From contig NZ_CP092431.1 of the NCBI RefSeq assembly GCF_022385335.1, positions 7,688,001-7,752,000 on the forward strand: a stretch of DNA of 64,000 nucleotides. The letters run 5' to 3'. The notes under the pieces were generated by a model that made no database searches, was not told the origin of the DNA, and saw nothing but the letters and a program-made list of their open reading frames with translations. How positions within the stretch are numbered: position 1 is the stretch's first letter; each line of letters begins with the position of its first letter. Shown here piece after piece: positions 7,835-16,642 of this stretch. This stretch comes from Streptomyces deccanensis (GTDB lineage: Bacteria; Actinomycetota; Actinomycetes; Streptomycetales; Streptomycetaceae). The translations under genes and the position numbers were made by a program.

Positions 7835-8470
7835 TCAGCGGCGGGGCGCGGTACGAGGTGTGGCGGTCGGCGCTGGAGCTGTGGCTGGTGTGCTGGGGAC
7901 GGTCGCCCGAGGTGGCAGGGTGGCCGGGATCGGGTGGCCCGGGCGCCAGCGGTAGGTGCCGTTGCTGAACCGGGCCCGGGGGTCGGTGGCCCAGGCCACG
8001 AGGGGGCCGTGGTCTTCCGCGTGGAGGGAGATGACCTCGATGCCATGCGGGTGCAGGACGTACCCCCAGTCCAGGCCCCCGTGGGACTTCTCGGTGACGG
8101 TCCACGGCTCAGGCTCGGCTGCGCCGACGGTGATGACACGGACGTTGTCGTGCTTCCTGCTGGGGTGTTCGTCGCTGCCGACGAGTTCGGCGCGCAGGGG
8201 TTCGGGGGCGCCGTCGAGGAGGTCGGTGCCCAGCTGGGACCAGCCCTCGGGTGCCCCGTCGATCAGGTGCCGGCACAGGGCGTCGAGGTCACCGTCGAAA
8301 CGGTACTGGTGGGCGCCGAGCAGCAGCGGGAGGTGGTGGCTGGGGTAGCCGTCCCAGTGGACGTAGACGCCGGCATATCCGGTGTCGGTGGTGCGGGCGA
8401 TGAAGGAACGGGTGGCCAGGGAGTTCTCCAAGAACGTGCGGATGATGGGTGGTTGACGCATGCGCTTCAA
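7835..8470 (-). CDS. Hypothetical protein
   Basis: About 211 residues. TTG 8468-8470 overlaps the upstream TGA; ATG 8459-8461 is the alternative start. The N-terminus (RSFIARTTDTGYAGVYVHWD) and following YPSHHLPLLLGAHQY resemble proteins annotated in actinobacterial plasmids without function. A long Pro/Thr/Ala tail ends it. There is no signal peptide or membrane helix. It is part of the tightly packed minus-strand operon. Confidence 0.6.
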   Translation of the reverse strand: MKRMRQPPIIRTFLENSLATRSFIARTTDTGYAGVYVHWDGYPSHHLPLLLGAHQYRFDGDLDALCRHLIDGAPEGWSQLGTDLLDGAPEPLRAELVGSDEHPSRKHDNVRVITVGAAEPEPWTVTEKSHGGLDWGYVLHPHGIEVISLHAEDHGPLVAWATDPRARFSNGTYRWRPGHPIPATLPPRATVPSTPATAPAPTATPRTAPRR

Positions 8471-9012
8471 GGGCGGCGGCGTGCGGGATTGGCGCCACCG
8501 GCGTCGGCTGCCCGGCGGTGCTGCTCGCTGACAGTCGGCATCAAGGAAGACGCCGAACCGGGTTGAGCCTCAGCGAGCGCGTTTGTGACGGCTTCGAGAG
8601 CACGCTGGAGGCTGCGCAGCGCGGCGGCATGGCCGAGAGTGATGCTCAGCTGGCTCTCGACCGGGGTGGCGGTACCGGGGCGACGAGTGAGCCGGTGGGT
8701 GTCGGCGAGACCGATCACCGTCGTGCTTAGGTGGGTGGCCGCGCGGTTGCTGTGCGCGAGGGCGGTGGCCAGCTGGGTCAGGTACTCACGTCCCGCGTCG
8801 GTCTCTGCGAGGGAGCTGTCGGTGGACTGCCGCAGATCGGCGACGAGGCCGGAGGACAGGTTGTACACGGCGACCAGCTGGTCCAGTACGGGTACGAGTG
8901 CAGCCTGTGCGCTGCCGGTCTGCGGCGGGAGCAGGCCGACGGCGGTCTCGTTGATGCGGCGCCGCCAGGTGGTCAGGCGGGCGTGGACGAAGGCGTCGTG
9001 GCTCTGGCTCAT
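8467..9012 (-). CDS. Helical hypothetical protein
   Basis: 181 residues from ATG 9010-9012 (AAGGGA upstream, ATGA overlap with the previous gene). Mostly amphipathic helices: LTTWRRRINETAVG, LVPVLDQLVAVYN, LTQLATALAHSNRAA, LRSLQRALEAVTNALAE. The tail is disordered. It resembles the other helical proteins of this operon in size and make-up but not in any clear motif. Function unknown. Confidence 0.6.
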   Translation of the reverse strand: MSQSHDAFVHARLTTWRRRINETAVGLLPPQTGSAQAALVPVLDQLVAVYNLSSGLVADLRQSTDSSLAETDAGREYLTQLATALAHSNRAATHLSTTVIGLADTHRLTRRPGTATPVESQLSITLGHAAALRSLQRALEAVTNALAEAQPGSASSLMPTVSEQHRRAADAGGANPARRRP

Positions 9013-9704
9013 CGGCGGTTTCCCTTGCGCGGGTTGCCCCGTGGAAGGGGCGGGTGGGAGCGCGGGCCCTCGATGGAGTGCACGGTGATGTGGAAGTCGC
9101 GGTGCCGCAGGCGCTGGAGGCTCTTGATCAGCTGACGTCGGGTCTGCTCGGGGGTGAGGGTGTCCGGCAGGTGGCATTCGCCGGTGGCGGGGTCGAGCAG
9201 AAAGCCGCCGTGCGCGAGCAGTTCGATGAAGACGGTGATGTAGCCGGTGCGGATCCGTGGACGCCGCTGGGCGTCGAGGGTGACGTGGACCTGGAGGTGG
9301 CCGGGGCTGCTGCGCCGGATCGGGGTGGGGGACGCGAAGCGGTAGTCGGCCAGCAGGCGGCGGTGCATCCTGGCTGCGGCCCGCATGGGATCGGAGGGGA
9401 CGGCGATGCCGCGCGGAGCTTTGAGACCCTGGACGTGCTGGTGGCTGGTGTTGGCGGGCAGCATCGGCAGGACGAGGTACTGGTCCGGCCGGTGGGGGCG
9501 GGGCATGACGTACAGCTGCAGGCCCCAGTGGTGCGTCAGGACGCTGCGCTGGACGTCGTCTGTTTGGAACGCGGCGTAGGGCAAGGGGCCGCTGTCCCAG
9601 ATCCGGTTGCTGGCCGGGTCGTCGGCGATGGGTACCACGGTGGGGGAGGGCTGCCAGCCGGGCAGGCGGTCGGCGAGCGCGTGGGTGAACTCGGTTATGT
9701 GCAA
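9009..9704 (-). CDS. Unknown protein of second local family
   Basis: 231 residues from TTG 9702-9704. It begins EFTHALADRLPGWQPSP, then RIWDSGPLPYAAF, LQLYVMPRPHRPDQYLVLP and GIAVPSDPMRAAARMHRRLL. The same string of landmarks (ALAxRLPGxW, WDxG, LYVxxRP, IAVPxDPxRAAA) is found in the protein at 11391-12176 and, more weakly, in 5559-6482. The C-terminal part carries a second alpha/beta stretch with a QTRRQLIKSLQRLRHR helix. No known family. Confidence 0.6.
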   Translation of the reverse strand: MHITEFTHALADRLPGWQPSPTVVPIADDPASNRIWDSGPLPYAAFQTDDVQRSVLTHHWGLQLYVMPRPHRPDQYLVLPMLPANTSHQHVQGLKAPRGIAVPSDPMRAAARMHRRLLADYRFASPTPIRRSSPGHLQVHVTLDAQRRPRIRTGYITVFIELLAHGGFLLDPATGECHLPDTLTPEQTRRQLIKSLQRLRHRDFHITVHSIEGPRSHPPLPRGNPRKGNRR

Positions 9705-9744
9705 GGGCGGTTCTTCGTGCGGTGAGGTGTCGAGGGGGCCGTGG

Positions 9745-10806
9745 TCACGAGGAGGTGGTCATGCCGTGGGCATCGGTGCGGCGGCAGGTGTAGCCGATCA
9801 GCGTCGACTTGCCCGGCGTGGTGGGGACGGTGGCGACATCGGAGCAGGTGAACGTGTACGTGAAGGACGGGCTGTTGGCCGTGCCGAGCCATGCGCGGTC
9901 CTTCTTCTCCGGCACGATCTCGAGCCCGGAGTAGGCGACGGCGTCGCGCTGGGTGTGCGTGTGCGCGAAGACGACGAGGGCTTGGCCGTTGGCGGTCTTG
10001 AGGGCGTAGCTGTCGGTGAACTCCGGGGTGGCGGCGGAGAACGCGGTGGTGCCGCGGCTGCCGAACTTGTGGAAGGTCGAGTCGTGGGCCTTGATCTGCC
10101 GGGCGGACGCCTTCGAGGAGGTGAACACCTTCTTGCCGGTGGTGTCGCCGCCGCTGGTGAAGTTGTCCGTGACGGCCGCGCGCAGGACGTCGAGCGGGGC
10201 GGCGACGTTCTTCGTTGAGGTGGCGTCGAGGGCGGTGGCGTAGCCGTCGGCGTCGAGAGCGATCTTCGGAGCCTGCTTCTTGTCGTCGAGGTCGACGGCC
10301 GCGACCATCTCCCACCGCTTCGTCCTGGTCTGCTCGGCCATGATCAGGACGCGGGCGTACTTGTCCTTCTTGCCGTTGTACGTGACGGCGGCGAACCACT
10401 TCTTCTGGCCGGCGGTGAAGCGCGGGATGTAGAGGTTCGTGGAGGCGAGGTTGTACGACCACGGCTTGTACTTCTCGCGGTCGGCCTGGGGCAGGCCCTC
10501 GTTCTCCTTGTAGTCCGCGACCGACATCGCGTACAGCGGGCCGTCCTCGATGGTGCCGAGGAGCGCGCGGTTGTTGTCGTCGTTGGCCGCGTTGTTGATC
10601 TTGGAGTAGCGGGTGATCTGGGCGAGGGCCTCCTGCTTCGTCAGCGCCGGGGATGCGGTCGGCGTGGGGGAGGCGGCGCGGGTGGCCTTGGCTGCGGCGT
10701 CAGGACTGCTGGTGTGGGAGGTGGTGCAGGCGGACGCGGTCAGCGTGACCGCTACGAGCGTGGTGAGCAGGAGGGCGGCGCGGCGGGCGGAGTTGTGCGG
10801 GGAAAT
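9745..10806 (-). CDS. Secreted or lipid-anchored protein of unknown function
   Basis: About 353 residues. A basic N-terminus, hydrophobic core and LTASACTT form a signal peptide with a possible but non-standard lipobox. A Ser/Thr/Pro/Ala linker follows, then a globular region with pairs of repeated alpha/beta units (YKPWSYNLASTNLYIPRF, AVTYNGKKDKYARVLI). No ATG, GTG or TTG fits. GGAG stands four bases before ATC (10807-10809) and seven before ATT (10804-10806), both in frame, so an unusual AUC/AUU start or a base error is implied. It is likely outside the membrane. Its place beside the tra genes suggests an envelope role. Confidence 0.6.
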   Translation of the reverse strand: MSPHNSARRAALLLTTLVAVTLTASACTTSHTSSPDAAAKATRAASPTPTASPALTKQEALAQITRYSKINNAANDDNNRALLGTIEDGPLYAMSVADYKENEGLPQADREKYKPWSYNLASTNLYIPRFTAGQKKWFAAVTYNGKKDKYARVLIMAEQTRTKRWEMVAAVDLDDKKQAPKIALDADGYATALDATSTKNVAAPLDVLRAAVTDNFTSGGDTTGKKVFTSSKASARQIKAHDSTFHKFGSRGTTAFSAATPEFTDSYALKTANGQALVVFAHTHTQRDAVAYSGLEIVPEKKDRAWLGTANSPSFTYTFTCSDVATVPTTPGKSTLIGYTCRRTDAHGMTTSS

Positions 10807-10828
10807 GATGGTGCTCCGGGGGAGGGGA

Positions 10829-11362
10829 TCAGCGGGAACGGGATGGGGTTGTGGTGGCCGACGGCGCGGAGGGCACGGTGGTCGCGGCCGGTGCCGTGCG
10901 AGTGTCGGCTGCCGCACGCAGGTGCTTCGCGGCGCGGGCGAGGTGGATGCGGCTGTCGCCGAGGCGGTCCACGAGCCCTTGGTGCGCGGCGGTGACCGCC
11001 CGGTCGCGGGCGGGGCCGGGGGCCTGGCGGGTGAGGTCGGCGAGCTGGCCGAGGTGGTGGACGGCGGCGCCGAGGGCGGCGAGCGCGAGCCCGGTGGGTT
11101 CGGCGGCGCTCGCGAGCGCGAGGGTCGTGCGGCGCACCGTGGCCGTGGTCCGGGTCGGGTAGCGGGCGGCGGCTCGGTGACGGAAGGCGCTCTCCCCGGC
11201 CAGGAATCCCAGCAGGCGGGCCAGATGGCGGACTTCATCGTCCAGGATCTCGCTCAGCGCGGGATCCGCGCGGATCTGGTCGGGGAGCGGAAGCTGATCG
11301 GCCACGGTGTTGAGCCGGTCGGCCACGTCGTGCAGCAGCATCCGCTGGTCGGGATCGGACAG
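10829..11362 (-). CDS. Helical hypothetical protein, probable CTG start
   Basis: 177 residues from CTG 11360-11362, six bases after a perfect AAGGAG. A TTG two codons upstream touches the AAGGAG itself and is less likely. Helical throughout (MLLHDVADRLNTVADQLPL, EVRHLARLLGFLAGE, RIHLARAAKHLRAAAD) with a low-complexity Thr/Ala/Pro tail. No family is recognised. It lies between two secreted or unknown products in the minus-strand operon. Confidence 0.6.
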   Translation of the reverse strand: MSDPDQRMLLHDVADRLNTVADQLPLPDQIRADPALSEILDDEVRHLARLLGFLAGESAFRHRAAARYPTRTTATVRRTTLALASAAEPTGLALAALGAAVHHLGQLADLTRQAPGPARDRAVTAAHQGLVDRLGDSRIHLARAAKHLRAAADTRTAPAATTVPSAPSATTTPSRSR

Positions 11363-11390
11363 CGGCAACTCCTTGATACAGGAACTGGTT

Positions 11391-12176
11391 CTACCGCCGG
11401 TTGGCGGACGTCGGGGCTGCGGACACCGTCGTCAGTGCCTTGCTCGCGGCAGCTGATGCCGGAGGGGAAGGGAGGGGAGCGGCGCGGCGGAAGTTGACCC
11501 CGATGCCCCGGAGCGTGAGCCGCAGAGCGACGAGCTGGACCAGCAAGGCGCGCTCTTTGGAACTGTAGGAGGCTGGCAGTACGAAGGCGGACTCGTGCGG
11601 GCTGTACTGGAAGTTGCAGCCGAACAGCGTCATGCGCGCCTCCTCGGGCACCGAGTCGTACGGGGCGCCCACCACGCCGTCCGGGTACCAGACCAGCGTG
11701 AGGGTCTGTGCGACCTCGGGGGCGGGCTGGCGGTGTGGCGGCACGGGCTGGACGAGGGCGTTGTGACGGACAGCGTCCAGGGCCACCTGGTAGCGGGGCA
11801 GCAAGCGTCGGATGACTGCGGCGGCGGCTCGGACCGGATCGTTGGGGACAGCAATGCCGTCCGGCTCACGCACCGGGGAGATCTGGTGGGTTTTGAAGCC
11901 CTCGGGCTCCAGCGGGGCCACCACGAACTGGTGGCGGTACAGGGGCCGGTCGGTGACGTAGAGCTGCTGTCCGTGGGGGCCGTGGAGGACGGCGTCATGG
12001 CCGAGGACGTACTGGCTGACGATGTAGTCGACGTGGCCGGCGTCCCAGAGCCCTTCGACGGTGGGGAACTGGTTCTCGTAGGCGGTGTGGCGGTGATACT
12101 CGCTCGTCCACGTGCCAGGCAGTCGTTCGGCGAGGGCGGAGGCGAAGGCGGACAGATCGGTGCGAGACGGGGGCAT
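11391..12176 (-). CDS. Unknown protein of second local family
   Basis: 261 residues from ATG 12174-12176 (CAGGA upstream). The landmarks ALAERLPGTW, GLWDAGHVDY, QLYVTDRPLYRHQFVVAP and GIAVPNDPVRAAA are shared with 9009-9704, and in part with the broken gene at 5559-6482. These three may be paralogs. The second half (TLTLVWYPDGVVG, FVLPASYSSKERALLVQLVA) looks like a further alpha/beta domain. No signal peptide. Function unknown. Confidence 0.65.
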   Translation of the reverse strand: MPPSRTDLSAFASALAERLPGTWTSEYHRHTAYENQFPTVEGLWDAGHVDYIVSQYVLGHDAVLHGPHGQQLYVTDRPLYRHQFVVAPLEPEGFKTHQISPVREPDGIAVPNDPVRAAAAVIRRLLPRYQVALDAVRHNALVQPVPPHRQPAPEVAQTLTLVWYPDGVVGAPYDSVPEEARMTLFGCNFQYSPHESAFVLPASYSSKERALLVQLVALRLTLRGIGVNFRRAAPLPSPPASAAASKALTTVSAAPTSANRR

Positions 12177-12218
12177 GGATTCCTGAGGTGCGGCGGCGGG
12201 TGGTTGATCCGTCGGCGC

Positions 12219-12761
12219 TCAGCGCCGTGGGCCTCCGGAGCCGGGCTGCGGTTGGGGCGGGGCCGGGGGCGTGCCGGGCGTCATGCGGGTCTGCTTCAGG
12301 AGCGCGTCGAGGTCCGGCGGCGGGTCGTAGTGCGCGCGGAGGATCTTGAGATCCGCTGCGGTTGCCATGGCCAGCGCTGAAGCGATGCTGCTGGCGGAGC
12401 CGCGCAGCAGCCAGGGCGGTGACTCGGGTTCGGCTCCGCGATTTCGGCTCTTCCACTGGGCAGTGGCGGCCAGGTGCTCGATGACCTCGTTGAGGAACGG
12501 CGCGACTGCGTCCAGCAGGGCGTTGAGGACGGTGCTGAACTCGGCCGGAGTCTCGGCCGCGTCCAGAGCCTCGCGGTAGGGACTCAGGTCCGGGGCGGGG
12601 AAGGGCTTGGGCGGCAGGGTGTGCCGAGTGCGGAAGGCTTCGGCATCGCGCTCCGCCCAGCGGTAGAGGTCGTCCCTTGTGGCGGAGCGAGTGTGGTAGG
12701 CGCTGATCTGGTCGGCGGTGCGGCCGACGTTGTCGTACAGCTCGAAGTCGGGGTGCTGCAG
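12219..12761 (-). CDS. Hypothetical protein, apparent CTG start
   Basis: 180 residues. An in-frame TGA lies 15 bases upstream of the proposed CTG (12759-12761), and there is no other start between them. The CTG follows GGAG by five bases. The sequence (HPDFELYDNVGRTADQISAY, DLYRWAERDAEAFRTRH, APFLNEVIEHLAATAQW) is mainly helical with a Pro/Gly-rich tail. It sits directly downstream of the VirB4-like ATPase gene. Function unknown. Confidence 0.6.
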   Translation of the reverse strand: MQHPDFELYDNVGRTADQISAYHTRSATRDDLYRWAERDAEAFRTRHTLPPKPFPAPDLSPYREALDAAETPAEFSTVLNALLDAVAPFLNEVIEHLAATAQWKSRNRGAEPESPPWLLRGSASSIASALAMATAADLKILRAHYDPPPDLDALLKQTRMTPGTPPAPPQPQPGSGGPRR

Positions 12762-12827
12762 GGGTACTCCAGGTCAGGTGGGTCAGAGTCGTTTCTGTCG
12801 CGCAGTGGGAGGGAACTCGCGGGAGTT

Positions 12828-14342
12828 CTAGTGCATGCGGGCGTCGGTGTCGAACAGGGCCAGCTCGTGAGGGTGGAGTTGATGTTGAACGATGAAAGAT
12901 CGTCCGGCGACGCGCCACAGCCCGCGTCCGCGGTTGAGGTGGGCAATGGCGCCGGTCTCGACCGAGGTGAGCCCCAGCAGGGCTGCGGCGGCGTGGAGTT
13001 GGTCTGTTTCCTGGCGGTAGATGATGCGGGTGGAGCAGTCAGCCAGGAGGCCCTCGGCGAGGGCGCGGCCTTGTGATCCGGCGTCGCCGGCGGTGAGCAG
13101 GTCGGACAGCCGGTGGATGACCATGAGGTTGGCGATGCCCAGGCCGCGGGAGAGTTTCCACTGGGACTGCATGCGCTGGAGGAGTCCGGGGTGCCGCATC
13201 AGGCGCCAGGCTTCGTCGTAGACGATCCAGCGCCGACCTCCGTGCGGGTCGGTGAGGGCGGATTCCATCCAGGCGGATGCGCAGGTCATGGCGAGGACGA
13301 GGGCGGTGTCGTCGCCGGAGCCGCCGAGCCGGGACAGGTCGATGGTCAGCATCGGCGAGGTGGCATCGAATCGCACGGTGGAGGGGGCGTCGAACATGCC
13401 GGCCAGGTCGCCGTGGACCAATCTCCGCATAGCGTGGGCGAGGTCACGAGCGGCCTCGCCGAGCCGTCCGGACATGAGCCCAGCGGCGGCATCGAGCTGG
13501 TCGGGATGGTTGAGGGTGGCCGCGATGTCGCCCAACAGCGGAGTGCGGTGGACGGTGGCGGCCTGGGCGACGACCGCGTCGAGGGCGACATCGAGCGCGG
13601 TGTGCTCCATCGGCAGCAGGTCGCGGCCGAGAACGGTGCGCGCGAGGGAGCCGAGCAGGAGCAGACGGCGCTTGCGGATCTCCCCCGCCCAGTCGGCCTC
13701 CGGCACGTTGTCCGGCCGTGGGGCGGCGTCCAGCGGGTTGAGTTTGCCGGGCAGGCCGGGGCCGAGGGCGATGGAGGTGCCGCCGAGTGCGGAGGCGACG
13801 GGGGTCCATTCGCCTTTGGGGTCGCAGGGCACGTAGACGCGGTAGCCGTGGGCGATGGAGCGCAGGGCGAAGGACTTGGCCAGCGCGCTCTTGCCCTGGC
13901 CGATTACACCGGCGAGCAGGATGTTGGGGTTGGTGAACCCTTCGAGGCGCCCGTACAGGGAGAAGGGGTCGAAGGTGAAGGACGCTTCGGCGTGGACGTC
14001 GCGGCCGATGTAGATGCCCTCGGCGCCGAGACCGCCTTCGGCGAGGAAGGGGTACGCCCCGCTGGCGGTGGCGGTGGTCATGCGGTGCTGAGGCAGCTTC
14101 AGCCGGCTGCCGCGGGCGGAGCCGGGGCCTGGACGGCCACGGGCCGGGTACAGCGGAGGCGGCATCTCGGGCTCGACCGGCTCGCTGCCGTCCGGGAGGG
14201 CGGTGGCTTCGGCGCGGGCCTTGGCGGCGGCTTCGGCGAGCTGACGGCGAGCGGTCTTGCGGCTGGCCCGGTCGGTGCCGTGGGGGGTGAACAGGGGGGA
14301 TGCCGAGGCGCGGCGGGCGCGTCGGGCGGGCCGGTGGGTCAT
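12828..14342 (-). CDS. VirB4-like conjugation ATPase (C-terminal motor half)
   Basis: 504 residues from ATG 14340-14342. After a basic N-terminus, the motor starts near residue 95 with Walker A GVIGQGKS (145-152) and Walker B RWIVYDEAW (371-379), then a helical region with MVIHRLSDLL and RQETDQL as in VirB4/TraC. VirB4 ATPases power assembly and substrate movement in type IV secretion. At 504 residues it lacks the N-terminal half of classical VirB4. That part is probably supplied by the SCO6880-type protein encoded upstream at 15083-16555. It would act at the inner membrane. Confidence 0.85.
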   Translation of the reverse strand: MTHRPARRARRASASPLFTPHGTDRASRKTARRQLAEAAAKARAEATALPDGSEPVEPEMPPPLYPARGRPGPGSARGSRLKLPQHRMTTATASGAYPFLAEGGLGAEGIYIGRDVHAEASFTFDPFSLYGRLEGFTNPNILLAGVIGQGKSALAKSFALRSIAHGYRVYVPCDPKGEWTPVASALGGTSIALGPGLPGKLNPLDAAPRPDNVPEADWAGEIRKRRLLLLGSLARTVLGRDLLPMEHTALDVALDAVVAQAATVHRTPLLGDIAATLNHPDQLDAAAGLMSGRLGEAARDLAHAMRRLVHGDLAGMFDAPSTVRFDATSPMLTIDLSRLGGSGDDTALVLAMTCASAWMESALTDPHGGRRWIVYDEAWRLMRHPGLLQRMQSQWKLSRGLGIANLMVIHRLSDLLTAGDAGSQGRALAEGLLADCSTRIIYRQETDQLHAAAALLGLTSVETGAIAHLNRGRGLWRVAGRSFIVQHQLHPHELALFDTDARMH

Positions 14343-14371
14343 GGCGGGACGGGCTCGATTCGGCGCGGGTT

Positions 14372-14827
14372 CTAGATGGTGCAGCTGGTGGTGTGGCCGT
14401 GCAATGGCGTGGCCAGGTCGGTGGGGGTGGTCTTGCGGCGGATCGCGTGGGAGGCGGCCAGGTGCCGCTGGCAGATCGTGAGCACCAGCGGGCCGTCGGG
14501 GAGCCGCTCGGGTCGGCACTCCTCGGTTGCTGAGCCTTCGGTGCCGGTGGGCACAGTGTGGAAGGCGTCGTGGACGGCAGCGGTGGCCTGCCACAACCGC
14601 AGGTGAGCGGCGGCCAGATGACGCCCGGCGGCCGGATGCGGGGGCCGGGTGGTGTCGGTGAGCTGGTCGAGCAGCTGGTGGGCTGCGGTGAGGTGGGCGT
14701 GCAGCGTGTCCAGGTGGAGGCGGTCGGCCGGCGCGCAGGAGGTGGCGTGGCTACGGGTGTGGTGGCGCAGGCCGGCGGTGGCTGCGCGGAGGTAGGGATG
14801 CGCGTCGGTGGTGGGGGGTGCGTTCAA
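14372..14827 (-). CDS. Helical hypothetical protein of the conjugation cluster
   Basis: 151 residues from TTG 14825-14827, five bases after AAGGA. A longer upstream frame is Pro/Arg-rich shadow. His-rich helices (LHLDTLHAHLTAAHQLLDQL, RHLAAAHLRLWQATAAVHDA) dominate. It lies between the SCO6880-type and VirB4-like genes, so a role in transfer is plausible, but no family motif is visible. Confidence 0.55.
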   Translation of the reverse strand: MNAPPTTDAHPYLRAATAGLRHHTRSHATSCAPADRLHLDTLHAHLTAAHQLLDQLTDTTRPPHPAAGRHLAAAHLRLWQATAAVHDAFHTVPTGTEGSATEECRPERLPDGPLVLTICQRHLAASHAIRRKTTPTDLATPLHGHTTSCTI

Positions 14828-15082
14828 GGGAGTCCTTGGTGCCGCAGAACGGCGATGTCGGCGAGGGCGGGAACGGGTCCGGAGAGCGAAGTGGTGGTCG
14901 GCAGTGGCATATACCGGCGAGCGCGGATCGGCTGGTGGAGGCCCGGGCGGAGAGGGTCTGGGCGGGGCGAAAAACGACGTACTCACCGGGAGCGCTCAGT
15001 CCGGGGCGGCTCTGCCGGGGCAGGAAGACGATGTCCGGGCCATGCCGTCTGGCGCGGCGGGAGCGTCATCCCGGCACCACTG
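14828..15082. other. Intergenic gap in the tra operon
   Basis: 255 bases between two minus-strand genes with no convincing frame. A GC-rich inverted match (CCGGGGC...GCCGGGG) lies near 15001-15022. No start with a ribosome binding site was found. Confidence 0.4.
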
Positions 15083-16555
15083 TCACAGCGCCGTGCGGGC
15101 GAGCGGCAGGGCGGCGAGGGCGAACGCGTCGGGCTGCTGGAAGAAGAGCCTTCGCAGGTCGACCTGGGCGGTGACCGCGGCGGTCTCGATCTGCGCGCAC
15201 GCGGCGTCGAGAGCGGCGTCTGTTGCGGCGCTGACGGTGAGCAGCCCGGTCAGGGCGACGTCGGCATGGCCGGCGATCAGCTGCCGCTCACGGACCTTGA
15301 CGTCCGCGTACTCGACCGAGTCGGCCTCGGAATCCACCTGTCCGCGGCGGGCACGCTCGTTGGCGTCGGCGATGATCGCCGCCTTCTTGCGCTGGACGTC
15401 GCGCAGCGCGGACTCAAGCCCCTGCGGCACGTATATAAGGGACAGGCTGCGGCGGACCCCGGCGGTGAACATCAGCCCGTGCAGGAAGCCGGGAGTGGTC
15501 TCGGTGCGGGGCCAGTTCTCGATCCAGTACGTGGCGTGGCGGGCGGTGTCGGTGCCGAGGCGGTCGTACTCCTCGACCTGGACAACCGGCCCGGCAGCAG
15601 CAGGGTCGGCCTCGGCCCGCCCGTTCGGCGACCACTGCTGGAGGGCGGACAGGGCGTGAGGGTCGTAGGCGGTGCGGATGACCGCGGCGATCTCCCGCGC
15701 AGTCAGCCAGCCCGTCACCATCAGCCCCGCGCTGCGCGCCGCGAGCGCGATGGCCGAAGTTGTCTGCTCCAGCACCGTGAAGGCGCCGGGGAGCCCGCCG
15801 CCGGCCTGGCTGATGAGGCGCTTGGCGGCCTTGAGGTCCAGGCTGATGGCCAGGTACGCCTCGTGCGGGGCGGCGGCTGGGCCGGCGGAGGCGACCAGTT
15901 CGGAGTACACCTGCCCGGCGACGGGAGTGTCGGGGCGGCCGTGCTGGGCCCAGTGACGGGCGAGGGTGTCGCCGGAGTCGGGGACGGTGCGTTCCAGCAC
16001 CTGCACGGTGGCGACGTGGCCGGTGCGGGCGATGCCAGCCAGAGCCCGGCCCCAGCCCGCCACGTTCGCATTCTGCGTGGCCGGATCGAGCAGGGCGTAC
16101 GCGCGGCTGCTGACCCGGGCAATCGCGGTGAGCCGTTGGTGGTGCGGGTCGTGGACGGCGGCAGCCTGGTTGGCGGAGTCGCCGGGGGTGACGACCTTCA
16201 GCGAGGCGGCGGTGCCGGGCAGGTGCAGCACGCCGTCCTGGCGGGGCCGGGAGACCGGCCGGGCCAGCCACAGCGTCTGGCCGGTGCGGCGGCGGTGGGC
16301 GTAGCGGGAGACGATCGGAGCCCAGTCGATCAGGGACCTGCCGTCGCGGCGGGCGGCGACCAGGGCAGCGACGACTGCCCATAGGGGGGTCAGAGCGATG
16401 GCGCCGAGCAGCCCCGTGGTCACCACTGTGATCAGCAGCAGCGCCAACGCAGTAGAGACGAGGGTGAGTTGGGGGAGGGAGAGGCCGAGGAGGATTCCGC
16501 GCCGTGAGCGGTGCGGGAATTTGACCGTGATCGGGGAGACGGATAGTTCAGACAA
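15083..16555 (-). CDS. SCO6880-type conjugal transfer protein (PrgI-like membrane N-terminus)
   Basis: 490 residues from TTG 16553-16555 (GGAA upstream). ITVKFPHRSRRGILLGLS is followed by two membrane helices (about 30-75), a PrgI-like arrangement, then a large cytoplasmic region with VHDPHHQRLTAIARVSSRAYALLDP, PAAAPHEAYLAISLDL and LTAREIAAVIRTAYDP. This is the characteristic Streptomyces SCO6880 family that accompanies VirB4-like ATPases. It resembles the N-terminal half of VirB4 and probably pairs with the motor encoded at 12828-14342. It would be part of the inner-membrane complex of a type IV secretion-like machine. Confidence 0.85.
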   Translation of the reverse strand: MSELSVSPITVKFPHRSRRGILLGLSLPQLTLVSTALALLLITVVTTGLLGAIALTPLWAVVAALVAARRDGRSLIDWAPIVSRYAHRRRTGQTLWLARPVSRPRQDGVLHLPGTAASLKVVTPGDSANQAAAVHDPHHQRLTAIARVSSRAYALLDPATQNANVAGWGRALAGIARTGHVATVQVLERTVPDSGDTLARHWAQHGRPDTPVAGQVYSELVASAGPAAAPHEAYLAISLDLKAAKRLISQAGGGLPGAFTVLEQTTSAIALAARSAGLMVTGWLTAREIAAVIRTAYDPHALSALQQWSPNGRAEADPAAAGPVVQVEEYDRLGTDTARHATYWIENWPRTETTPGFLHGLMFTAGVRRSLSLIYVPQGLESALRDVQRKKAAIIADANERARRGQVDSEADSVEYADVKVRERQLIAGHADVALTGLLTVSAATDAALDAACAQIETAAVTAQVDLRRLFFQQPDAFALAALPLARTAL

Positions 16556-16642
16556 GGCCGGTTTCCGGGAAGGCGCGGGGCGGGGCCAGGACGGCACACC
16601 TGAACGGGAGTGCGGGTGTGCCGTCCCGGCGTGGGGGCAGGG

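Noticed and set aside
12828..16555. Reading the SCO6880-type and VirB4-like genes as one broken VirB4
   Set aside because: Each has its own start signal and a separate gene lies between; this split is normal for streptomycete transfer loci.
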